From assembly GCA_027347125.1 (NCBI GenBank), contig DAIERC010000399.1, forward strand, positions 1 through 13,164: DNA of 13,164 nt, in the 5' to 3' direction. The notes beneath the pieces are model-generated. The model searched no databases. It worked only from the letters and a program-made list of their open reading frames with translations, and had not been told where the DNA came from. This stretch comes from Ignavibacteriales bacterium. Its GTDB lineage: Bacteria; Bacteroidota; Ignavibacteria; Ignavibacteriales; Ignavibacteriaceae. Positions 1 to 6,843 of this stretch are shown here, in pieces. Every line of letters starts with the position of its first letter. Position 1 is the first letter of the stretch. The position numbers and the translations under genes are program-made.

Positions 1-915
1 GGATACTATTCCGATTAACGGTATTGTGGATGAATATTTTAATTTCATTTTTTCAAGCAGATACTGCTTGTTCTTTTCTTTGCCTTCAAGATTATTAAGT
101 GAATACGAATAAGGAATGATCTTGTCTTTTTCAGGATCCCATGAAGAATAATCAACGCCGTTTATAATTCCGTACAAATCATCTTTTCTCTGTTGTAAAA
201 CATTCTCCATGCCCGCACCGTATTCAGGCGTAAGAATTTCTCCGGCATAAGTTTTACTAACCGTATTTATAACCTCGGAATACATAATAGCTGTTTTCAT
301 AAATGAAACATCGCCTTCGTATTCAATAGGGCTGCCGGGAAAAAATAGTTTATCTCTGATGGCGCCTTTCTTTATGGCCTCGGTAGAAAATCTTCCCTGG
401 TAGCCGATATTATGAATTGTAAACAGAGTTGCTGTTTGTGAAAATAATTTATCCCAGCCGTAATTGTCTTTTAGGAACAGCGGCAGCAAGCCGGTAGGCC
501 AATCGTTGCAATGAATAACATCCGGAGCCCATTTAAACCTTTGCAATGTTTCGATAACCGCTTTTGAAAAAAGAATAAATCTTTCGTCCTCGTCAAAGCC
601 GTCGGTATATATTTGATCTCTGTGAAAATAATGCGGGCAATCTATAAGATTAACTTCAACCCCGGAACCGGGTAAAACCGTTTGATACAAATGAACCGAG
701 CGCGTGTGCGTTCCTATTTTAATAGGAATTTCCCCAACTTCCCAATTATAATGAAGATCATATTTAGGTTCTTCAACTAAATAATATTTAGGTATAAAAA
801 GTTTTACTTCGCAGCCAAGCTGCTCCAGCGCTTTCGGAAGAGCGCCGGCAACATCGCCAAGCCCGCCTGTTTTAGCATACGGAACCGCTTCCGAGGTAAC
901 AAATGCAATTTTCAT
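1..915 (-). CDS. glgA: Glycogen synthase (ADP-glucose type, GT5), C-terminus beyond window
   Basis: The product transfers glucose from ADP-glucose to the non-reducing end of an alpha-1,4-glucan in cytoplasmic glycogen synthesis. I translated the reverse strand from the ATG at 915-913 and found 305 uninterrupted codons to the window edge. The N-terminus reads MKIAFVTSEAVPYAKTGGLGDV; residues 15-22 are the KTGGLGDV loop that binds ADP-glucose in GT5 synthases. Other family landmarks are DVIHCNDWPTGLLP, TIHNIGYQG, an ETL/FSKA-type helix and YGIINGVDYSSWDP near the end of the N-terminal Rossmann domain. Family members are about 480-500 residues, so roughly the C-terminal third lies outside the window. 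The ribosome-binding site is weak (AAAGTGATATT). The gene lies 69 bp downstream of the DUF3078 gene on the same strand, so co-transcription is possible. Family identity is near certain. Confidence 0.96.
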   Translation of the reverse strand, partial: MKIAFVTSEAVPYAKTGGLGDVAGALPKALEQLGCEVKLFIPKYYLVEEPKYDLHYNWEVGEIPIKIGTHTRSVHLYQTVLPGSGVEVNLIDCPHYFHRDQIYTDGFDEDERFILFSKAVIETLQRFKWAPDVIHCNDWPTGLLPLFLKDNYGWDKLFSQTATLFTIHNIGYQGRFSTEAIKKGAIRDKLFFPGSPIEYEGDVSFMKTAIMYSEVINTVSKTYAGEILTPEYGAGMENVLQQRKDDLYGIINGVDYSSWDPEKDKIIPYSYSLNNLEGKEKNKQYLLEKMKLKYSSTIPLIGIVS

Positions 916-984
916 AATATCACTTTTTTATATTACGGCAAAAATTAATAAAAATAAGAATTAAGATTGCAACTGTGTTGAATT

Positions 985-1830
985 TTACAAAATAGAATAT
1001 TCTATGCCTAACTGTAATGCCTGTTTCATTTGTGCCGTGGGCGATTGATCTTTCTGGTATATTAAAAGAAACCCGATGTTAACATTAAGCCAGCTATTTA
1101 CTTTCGCAATTATAGAATTATCCCATCGTACGTCCCATACATCAAGACTTTCGAAACGCGTAAAAAGAGTAAGGCTGCTATTTAATAACAGGTTCTCAGC
1201 TATTTGTGCCTGCCCGGATGTAACTGACTGGAAACCGGTTTCTAATTTGAAAGCTTCTTTTTTTGTTGTGGTAATATCATCGCTGTATTGCCTGAAATGA
1301 TTTGTAAATACTTCCTGAACCGCAATGCCGAGCCTCGTCTTAAATCCATATAATTTATCGTATGTAAACCCAACGCTTTGGCTAACATAACCGGGATCAA
1401 AAAAGTTGGCAATTTGCACGGCGGTATTATTTTGGTAATTATACCCCGGCGCAACGGTTGTTCTAACGATATTACTAAAATAAGGCGCTACAACCCATCC
1501 GACATTTTTGAATAAAACATTTTCCATGTAAAATTCGTTGTCGTTTGTTCTAAAATCCTGCCCGCCTAATTTTGTTCTACCGTAAGCCAGTTTTAAATGA
1601 TTGGTAAAATTCCATTCGCTGCTTTTATAATCGTAACCAACATTGCCGGTAATCGACCAGGTAAGTGAATTATCACCTCCCTGAGTCCAGTTGCTTAAAG
1701 CAAGCTGACTTATGTTAAGCCCGGCAATAGCTTTGGGTGTCCATCCCGTAATTGAAGAATCTTTTTGTCCGAATACTGTAATACTGGTCAAAAGGATGGC
1801 CATGAGTACAAATGTAAATTTATTTTTCAT
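985..1830 (-). CDS. DUF3078 family outer-membrane beta-barrel protein
   Basis: This 281-residue protein starts with a clear Sec signal peptide: basic MKNK, a hydrophobic core to about residue 20, and likely cleavage after FG before Gln22. After it comes ISQLALSNWTQGGDNSLTW (about residues 40-58), which I recognise as the signature of the DUF3078 family of the Bacteroidota/Chlorobiota group. The rest is alternating polar and aromatic strands (for example WNFTNHLKLAYG, SLTLFTRFESLDVW, LNVNIGFLLIYQ), as expected of an outer-membrane beta-barrel. The C-terminus ends in YSIL instead of the usual terminal Phe or Trp. AAGGA about eight bases upstream supports the ATG at 1830. The family function is unknown. 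Neighbours are glgA downstream and a divergent hydrolase gene upstream, separated by 55 bp. Confidence 0.85.
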   Translation of the reverse strand: MKNKFTFVLMAILLTSITVFGQKDSSITGWTPKAIAGLNISQLALSNWTQGGDNSLTWSITGNVGYDYKSSEWNFTNHLKLAYGRTKLGGQDFRTNDNEFYMENVLFKNVGWVVAPYFSNIVRTTVAPGYNYQNNTAVQIANFFDPGYVSQSVGFTYDKLYGFKTRLGIAVQEVFTNHFRQYSDDITTTKKEAFKLETGFQSVTSGQAQIAENLLLNSSLTLFTRFESLDVWDVRWDNSIIAKVNSWLNVNIGFLLIYQKDQSPTAQMKQALQLGIEYSIL

Positions 1831-1885
1831 GCTTTAATCCTTATGTTTAATTATATAATAAAAGATAATTTTAAACGGCTTAGAA

Positions 1886-2680
1886 ATGAAAACAATTAAA
1901 AATAATATTGCAATATATCAAGAAGGAGATTCAACAAAAAAAACAATTCTTTTTATTCACGGATTTCCGTATGATCATACGATGTGGAACAGCCAGGTAG
2001 ATAATTTCAGCTCATCTTTTCATTGCGTAACTTTTGATGTAAGAGGCCTGGGAGAATCGCCAGCTGGCGACGGGCAATTTACAATGGAATCTTTTGTTGA
2101 TGACGTTGAATATATAATTGACGAGCTGCAGCTGGTTAAACCTATACTCTGCGGCCTTTCGATGGGCGGTTATATTTCTTTAAGAGCAGTTGAAAGATTT
2201 GAAAACAAACTTGGCGGATTAATTCTCTGCGATACAAAACCGGAAGCCGATGACAACGAAGGTAAATTAAAACGCGCGGCAAGTATAAAAAAAATAAATA
2301 CACTGGGAGTGCAAGAATTTGTGGCCGGCTTTGTACCGAATTGTTTTGCTGAAAATTCGATTAAGGAACTCGGGAAAACTTATAACGCTATCTTAGAAAA
2401 ATCCTCGGCTTCGGACCCTACCGGAGTAAAAGGTTGCCTGCTTGCTATGCTTGGAAGAAATGATACAACCGGGTATCTTCCAAAAATAAAAATACCGTCG
2501 CTGGTTTTGTGCGGCCAGAATGATAAGTTAACGCCGCCACAATCGATGAAAAAATTAGCCGATAAAATTAACAATTCCGATTTTGTTGTAATCCCGGGCG
2601 CCGGGCATATGACGCCAATAGAAAACCCTGATGCCGTAAATGCCGCAATGCGAAATTACTTTAAAAAATTTTTCAACTAA
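1886..2680 (+). CDS. Alpha/beta hydrolase
   Basis: This 264-residue protein is a cytoplasmic alpha/beta-hydrolase-fold enzyme without a signal peptide. The oxyanion-hole motif is FIHGFPYD (residues 23-30). The nucleophile elbow GLSMGG places the catalytic Ser at 92. The acid is probably Asp213 in CGQNDKLTPP, and the base is His241 in PGAGHMTPIENP. The DVRGLGES stretch (51-58) and the cap region between about 120 and 195 resemble the group containing 3-oxoadipate enol-lactonase (PcaD) and carboxyl-ester hydrolases such as BioH. No other protocatechuate-pathway gene is present, so the substrate cannot be assigned. The gene diverges from the DUF3078 gene and converges on the broken glycosylase gene, with a 15-bp gap between stops. 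Confidence 0.9.
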   Translation: MKTIKNNIAIYQEGDSTKKTILFIHGFPYDHTMWNSQVDNFSSSFHCVTFDVRGLGESPAGDGQFTMESFVDDVEYIIDELQLVKPILCGLSMGGYISLRAVERFENKLGGLILCDTKPEADDNEGKLKRAASIKKINTLGVQEFVAGFVPNCFAENSIKELGKTYNAILEKSSASDPTGVKGCLLAMLGRNDTTGYLPKIKIPSLVLCGQNDKLTPPQSMKKLADKINNSDFVVIPGAGHMTPIENPDAVNAAMRNYFKKFFN

Positions 2681-2695
2681 GTTGATACCGAAATT

Positions 2696-3392
2696 TTATC
2701 TCAGAAATTTTTCGGCTGATTTTAAAACCGAAACGTATTGCTCTAAATAATAGTTCAGCTGTTTTTTCCTGTATTGCATAATAAATCGCGGGTGATCAAG
2801 CACCGCAATTTGATCAAAAAAAATTATATTCGTTGTTAATCTCCGAAAGAAATTTATAATTTTTTCTACCCAGGCAAACTGCAAAATTTTTAGACGCACC
2901 GAACTCAAACTGTTTATTTAACGCATCTATGATTCCCGGCCTGATAGCTTTATAAAGCCTCATATCATCATAATAATTATAATTCTTTCCGTCTTTAATA
3001 AGCGCAAGCGGGTAAAGTGCGCAAATGTAAAACCTATAATAAAATTCTTCAACGCTTCCGGTTTGTTCGATGAAAGAATATACGTATTTACTTCAGAGTT
3101 CCGTTTTTTTATCAAAGTAGTTTTTTATTCCGCAGAATGCTTCCAATGCAACTGGGTCTGTAAATGATATGCATGTTATACCGCCGCCGAATCGGCCGGG
3201 GTTTATTCCAAGTATAAAAATCCTCTTTTGAGAGTCATCAAAATATTTAAGAAAAAATTTTGTTACTATTTCTTTTACGGAATTATTTTCATAAGGATTT
3301 AAAACCGTTATTCCTTTAAGAAGGTCGGAGGGCATTTCAAGATTTAGAAAATACGAAATTGCTTTTTGTGCAAAGGTTTGTGTTATTGACAT
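2696..3392 (-). pseudogene. Uracil-DNA glycosylase, SMUG2-like (DUF4918), broken by an in-frame TGA and a +1 frameshift
   Basis: Intact relatives remove uracil from DNA in base-excision repair. Reading from the ATG at 3392-3390, the first 99 codons contain LGINPGRFGGG (61-71), the SMUG2-type motif 1. Codon 100 (3095-3093) is TGA. The same frame then continues with convincing family sequence (SKYVYSFIEQ, ALYPLALIKDGKNYNYYDD, CLGRKNYKFLSEINNEYN) until an eight-base A tract at 2816-2823. There one extra base shifts the frame, and motif 2 (LDHPRFIMQYRKK, His codon at 2794-2792) continues in the next frame to the stop at 2696. Removing one base and reading through TGA gives about 231 residues, which fits the family. 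No single complete product can be made by normal decoding. Real gene decay is likely, but a sequencing error, especially in the A8 tract, cannot be excluded. Confidence 0.82.
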
Positions 3393-3476
3393 AAGACCGG
3401 TATTTTTTCTTATATGATAACTATTAAAATATAAAATTTATTTTGAAACCTTAGTGATAAATTTGTTGGGAAAAAA

Positions 3477-4463
3477 ATGAAAGCAATAGTTTATGAAGAC
3501 AGATGCGGTGCTGACGGATTGAAGATTAATAATGTCGAAAATCCGGCGGCTCATAAAAACGAAATACTTGTAAAAGTAGCCGCAACCGCGTTGAACCGGG
3601 CAGATATACTTCAGCGTGAAGGGAAATATTCTCCGCCACAAGGCGCAAGCCCCATACTCGGCTTGGAAATCTCAGGCGTTGTAGAAGAAGTTGGCCAAGA
3701 CGTAACAAAATGGCAAAGAGGCGACAAAGTTTTCGGACTTTTACCGGGAGGAGGATATGCCGAGTATGCAATTATTCACGAAGATATGGCGATGAAGATT
3801 CCTCGGTCGTTAAACTTTTGGGAAGCCGCGGCAATACCGGAAGTTTTTCTTACAGCGTACCAATCGCTTGTGTGGCATTCAAAATTAAAAGCAGGTGAAT
3901 CGGTGCTAATCCACGCGGGTGCGAGCGGTGTAGGAACTGCGGCAATTCAAATTGTAAAAGCAATAGGCGCAACGGTTTTTGTAACCGCATCAAAAGAAAA
4001 ACATGATGCGTGTTTAGGTCTCGGCGCTGTAAAGGCGATTGATTATAAAACGGAAAATTTTCCCGACAAAATAAAGGAATACACGGGCAATAAAGGCGTT
4101 AACGTTATTATCGATTTTATTGCAGGCCCGTATTTCAAAAAAAATATTGAGTGCCTTAATGAAGACGGTAGATTAATTATACTTGCATCTCTCGGGGGCG
4201 GCACGGTTGATGAATTTGATCTAAGGCAAATACTTAGCAAACGAATCTCTGTTATAGGTTCCACCTTGCGTTCAAGAAGTCTGGATTACCAGATAAGATT
4301 GACAAAAGATTTTAGTTCTTATGCTCTTGATAAATTTAATACCGGTAAACTACGCCCGGTTGTTGGTAAAATATTTAAAATCGAGGAGGCCGCCGAGGCT
4401 CATAAATACATGGAAGCTAATAAAAACAGCGGTAAGATAGTTTTAAAAGTAAATGATCTTTAA
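3477..4463 (+). CDS. NAD(P)H:quinone oxidoreductase, PIG3/QOR family (zinc-independent MDR)
   Basis: This 328-residue protein is a cytosolic medium-chain dehydrogenase/reductase of the quinone-oxidoreductase branch, which reduces quinones or enones with NADPH. The N-terminal GroES-like domain carries NRADILQREGKYSPP (40-54), typical of the PIG3 (TP53I3-like) group. GLEISG (62-67) stands where zinc alcohol dehydrogenases have GHE, so catalytic-zinc ligands are absent. The Rossmann domain has the nucleotide-binding loop HAGASGVG (146-153). IIDFIAGPYF and the C-terminal EAAEAHKYMEANKNSGKIVL complete the family pattern. Length is as expected. The ATG at 3477 follows TTGGG-A7, a weak ribosome-binding site. 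The gene diverges from the broken glycosylase gene and converges on the permease gene, with 10 bp between stops. The physiological substrate is not evident. Confidence 0.93.
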   Translation: MKAIVYEDRCGADGLKINNVENPAAHKNEILVKVAATALNRADILQREGKYSPPQGASPILGLEISGVVEEVGQDVTKWQRGDKVFGLLPGGGYAEYAIIHEDMAMKIPRSLNFWEAAAIPEVFLTAYQSLVWHSKLKAGESVLIHAGASGVGTAAIQIVKAIGATVFVTASKEKHDACLGLGAVKAIDYKTENFPDKIKEYTGNKGVNVIIDFIAGPYFKKNIECLNEDGRLIILASLGGGTVDEFDLRQILSKRISVIGSTLRSRSLDYQIRLTKDFSSYALDKFNTGKLRPVVGKIFKIEEAAEAHKYMEANKNSGKIVLKVNDL

Positions 4464-4478
4464 AAAATGTTTTTTAAA
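4459..4478. terminator. A/T-only inverted repeat between two convergent stops, possible weak bidirectional terminator
   Basis: TTTAAAAAA, a TG spacer and TTTTTTAAA form a perfect 9-bp inverted repeat. It overlaps the last bases of the reductase gene and the stop of the convergent permease gene. Each strand reads a hairpin that ends in a run of T, which would suit a terminator shared by both genes. The stem has no G:C pair, so stability would be poor and termination is a guess. Confidence 0.35.
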
Positions 4479-5712
4479 ATATACTCAGATATAAATAATA
4501 AACCAGTATGTTTATAACGGTAAGCGGAATGCCAACCTTGGCAAATTCGAGAAACGAAATTGTGGCTCCGGTTTTCTTCTCGGCGTTTTGAATAATTATT
4601 ATATTGCTGGCAGCACCCAATATAAACATGTTACCGGCTATCGTGCTTCCGGCCGCAAGCGCCATTAAACCTTGATTACTTATTCCGGAATGCATCAAAA
4701 GCGGCAGGTATAATGCTACAAGCGGTACGTTTGAAATTAATTGACTTAAGAAAACCCCCGCCGTAAGAATCATAAAAACAGATGTTAACTTTAAATGTGA
4801 ATCCTTAATTATGTTTTGAAAGAAACCGCTGTTCCATACACTTTGCATAAGTATAAACATCGCCGCAAAAAATATTAATGTATGCCAGTCTATTTTTTTA
4901 ATTATCTTTTCCCTGCTGCTGCTAAACAATAAAACCGGAAGCGCCGCCGCCAGCGCAATATATGTTAATCTAAAATTTATACCGGGGTCAAAAAATAGCA
5001 GTAATATTTTTACAAACACCAGGGAAAAAATAATGCTCAAAGAGATTTTAGATAATACGGCAAGTTTTTTATCGGCAATTTGCGAAGGCACATGATTTAA
5101 AAATTGGATATTGAAGTTTTTCTTGTAAAAAATTTTTAATATATAGAAAACCACGAACAAATTAATGCAAGTGGGTATAAAAAGATATTTTGAGAATGTT
5201 ATAAACGAATTATTAAGGTTGCCGTTTACGGCAATTAATAAATTTTGCGGGTTCCCGATCGGGCTCATAACGCTGCCGGTAGTTATCGAAAAAGCCAGCG
5301 CAAGAAGCATCAATTTTACAGGCAGATTATTATTCCGCGCCAGCAAAAGTACCAAGGGAGTACCGATAATGGCTACGGTATCGTTCATTAAAAAAACGGA
5401 GATGCTTCCCATGCCGAATATAATAAAGAGAAAAAGCGCATCTGCTGTTTTTGCGTTCTTAAAAAAATTGTACGCCATATACGACAAGTAACCGCTTTTA
5501 TCCAGAGCTTCGCCAACTATAAACATTCCGAATAAAAAAAGGATAACATCAAAATTTATTGAGTGAAACGCTTCGACGATAGAAATTTGCCGGAAAATTA
5601 AAACCGCACCGGCACCTACAAGCATAATCTGCCATATCTGCAGTTTGATGCTCCCCACCTGCCTTACCGCAATTAATACAAAAACAATTCCGAGAGTAAT
5701 TATTGAAAACAT
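4474..5712 (-). CDS. ArsB/SLC13-type ion transporter permease
   Basis: This inner-membrane permease belongs to the ion transporter superfamily (ArsB/NhaD/SLC13). It has two inverted halves rich in hydrophobic helices. Numbered from the ATG at 5712-5710 (412 residues), the first half has FLMNDTVAIIGTPL (NDT at 110-112) and GSVMSPIGNPQNLL (SPIGNPQN at 150-157). The second half has the matching SNVPLVALYLP and GAASNIIIIQNAEKKTG. These paired re-entrant-loop motifs are the family hallmark. Substrates in the family include arsenite, Na+/H+, dicarboxylates and sulfate, and nothing here chooses among them. The frame stays open upstream to a TTG at 5787, which would add 25 residues. I prefer the ATG because the protein then begins directly with the first helix (FSIITLGIVFVLIAV). 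It follows the Nudix gene on the same strand. Confidence 0.85.
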   Translation of the reverse strand: MFSIITLGIVFVLIAVRQVGSIKLQIWQIMLVGAGAVLIFRQISIVEAFHSINFDVILFLFGMFIVGEALDKSGYLSYMAYNFFKNAKTADALFLFIIFGMGSISVFLMNDTVAIIGTPLVLLLARNNNLPVKLMLLALAFSITTGSVMSPIGNPQNLLIAVNGNLNNSFITFSKYLFIPTCINLFVVFYILKIFYKKNFNIQFLNHVPSQIADKKLAVLSKISLSIIFSLVFVKILLLFFDPGINFRLTYIALAAALPVLLFSSSREKIIKKIDWHTLIFFAAMFILMQSVWNSGFFQNIIKDSHLKLTSVFMILTAGVFLSQLISNVPLVALYLPLLMHSGISNQGLMALAAGSTIAGNMFILGAASNIIIIQNAEKKTGATISFLEFAKVGIPLTVINILVYYLYLSIF

Positions 5713-5800
5713 ACCATGACAACAAAATATAAAAATTTTATTTGCTTCCGCTTTTAGAAAAGCCGTAATAGAAAATAATATTAACAAATCATTTCGAGGA

Positions 5801-6265
5801 TCAATAAAAATTAACTTTGTAGTTTATAAATTTCCCTTTTTCATAAACAAATTTTGCGCTGAAAAATTTTTCCTGATTAAGCCATTCCAGAAAAATCTTA
5901 TCGCCGTCCCACAAATTTAACCCGGTAATCTTATCGCTGGGAATCCATTCGAGGTTTCCTTCTTTTGAATCGATTAACTCGCCGGTAAAATTATCTGCCG
6001 TAAAAACAAACACATGCCAATCTTCAATCCCGTCGAACAACGGAAAAGCTATAAAACCGCGCATCATTGGAGATATTAAATTTAATCCCGCCTCTTCTTT
6101 TATTTCTCTTATTACACAGTCTTCCGGGCTTTCACCGTCTTCAAATTTGCCACCGAGGCCGTTCCATTTACCTTCGTGGTAATCATTTTCTTTTTTAACT
6201 CTGTGAAGCATTAAAGTTTTATTGTGCTCTTTATCAATAATATAACAAAGTGTTGCAAGTTTCAT
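5801..6265 (-). CDS. MutT-like Nudix hydrolase
   Basis: This 154-residue cytosolic protein hydrolyses a nucleoside diphosphate linked to another group; by resemblance to MutT/NUDT1-type proteins it may clean up 8-oxo-dGTP or related damaged nucleotides. The Nudix box is complete: Gly39, Glu45, Arg53-Glu54, Glu57-Glu58, Gly60-Leu61 (GKFEDGESPEDCVIREIKEEAGL), with the Glu residues that coordinate Mg2+. LMLHRVKKENDYHEGKWNGLGG just before it and the Trp-rich stretch GIEDWHVFVF after it resemble the MutT/NUDT1 subgroup. The exact substrate is inferred. It is the first gene of a probable two-gene unit with the permease and starts from the AT-rich divergent region. Confidence 0.92.
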   Translation of the reverse strand: MKLATLCYIIDKEHNKTLMLHRVKKENDYHEGKWNGLGGKFEDGESPEDCVIREIKEEAGLNLISPMMRGFIAFPLFDGIEDWHVFVFTADNFTGELIDSKEGNLEWIPSDKITGLNLWDGDKIFLEWLNQEKFFSAKFVYEKGKFINYKVNFY

Positions 6266-6453
6266 AATATTATTTTTTTGATTTACAATTGTATTGACAC
6301 TATTGAATTACTAATTTAAGTTTTAACGGACAAAGAAAATATATTTTAGAACAAAATATAATTTTAAATTTACTTTGCTATTTAAAAAAAAATAGAAATA
6401 TTACATAGCAAGTTTTATTTTTATAGTAAAGAAAATAGAGGAGAACTGTTGTA
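6266..6453. promoter_or_regulatory. Extremely AT-rich divergent intergenic region
   Basis: These 188 bp separate the divergent Nudix and acidic-protein genes and must hold promoters for both, an inference from gene orientation. By my count only 33 of 188 bases are G or C. A TTGACA hexamer lies at 6294-6299 but has no good -10 at normal spacing, so I assign no individual promoter. I see no RNA gene and no strong hairpin. Confidence 0.5.
6437..6443 (+). promoter_or_regulatory. Strong Shine-Dalgarno site of the acidic-protein gene
   Basis: AGAGGAG lies 10 bases before the ATG at 6454 and is highly complementary to the 3' end of 16S rRNA. It is the strongest ribosome-binding site I see in the window, where most genes have weak purine stretches. 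It fixes the start codon and argues that this low-complexity frame is really translated. Confidence 0.75.
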
Positions 6454-6813
6454 ATGGAAGGTGCAAGAAACATTCCAGAAGAAGAAATGTTCGAGAGCAA
6501 TGAAGAGTTAATTGAAAACGCTTTAAGCTCCGGTTTACCGGCTCACTGGAATGATGAAGAAGATTTCCAGGAGTTGAATTTAGCTCGGCGGCGCAATCAG
6601 GAGGAAGAAGATGATTTCGACGACGAAGATGACGACGAAGATTTTGACGATGAAGATGATTATTATAAAGACGAAGATGAGGAAGGCGGCGAAGGCGAGG
6701 AACCTTTTGAAGACGAACCTTCGGAAGATGAAGAATTTTACGAAGAAGACTTCGACTTTGACGAAGATGAGGATGAATTATTTGATGACGACGAAGATAT
6801 TCCTTTTAACTAA
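6454..6813 (+). CDS. Small hyperacidic protein of unknown function
   Basis: I do not recognise a family. The 119-residue protein has a fairly ordinary N-terminal part (about 1-48, IPEEEMFESNEELIENAL then SGLPAHWNDEEDFQELNLARRR), likely with helical segments. The rest, to the end, is almost only Asp and Glu punctuated by Phe and Tyr. By my count 61 of 119 residues are acidic, 48 of them in the last 71. No signal peptide or membrane segment is visible, so it should be cytosolic and the tail disordered. A strong AGAGGAG site precedes the start. It converges on hldD with a 30-bp gap and has no partner on its strand. Possible roles include a chaperone-like or nucleic-acid-mimic tail, or a binder of cations or basic proteins; all are guesses. 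Confidence 0.8.
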   Translation: MEGARNIPEEEMFESNEELIENALSSGLPAHWNDEEDFQELNLARRRNQEEEDDFDDEDDDEDFDDEDDYYKDEDEEGGEGEEPFEDEPSEDEEFYEEDFDFDEDEDELFDDDEDIPFN

Positions 6814-6843
6814 AAATTTGCCACGTGCTTTTAATACCCTGTA

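Noticed and set aside
2673..2685. TCAAC-TAA-GTTGA inverted repeat at the end of the alpha/beta hydrolase gene as a terminator
   Set aside because: The stem is only five base pairs and no T run follows directly on the plus strand.
2696..2908. Separate small gene starting at 2908
   Set aside because: Its first part is an out-of-frame reading of the glycosylase gene; only the part after the A8 tract, with HPRF, is real family sequence.
6294..6299. TTGACA as a sigma-70 -35 box
   Set aside because: No acceptable -10 hexamer lies 16-18 bp downstream, and this lineage may not use that consensus.
6600..6800. GAT/GAA-rich tract as a DNA tandem repeat or satellite
   Set aside because: The units are irregular and keep a single open frame; the pattern follows from Asp/Glu codons.
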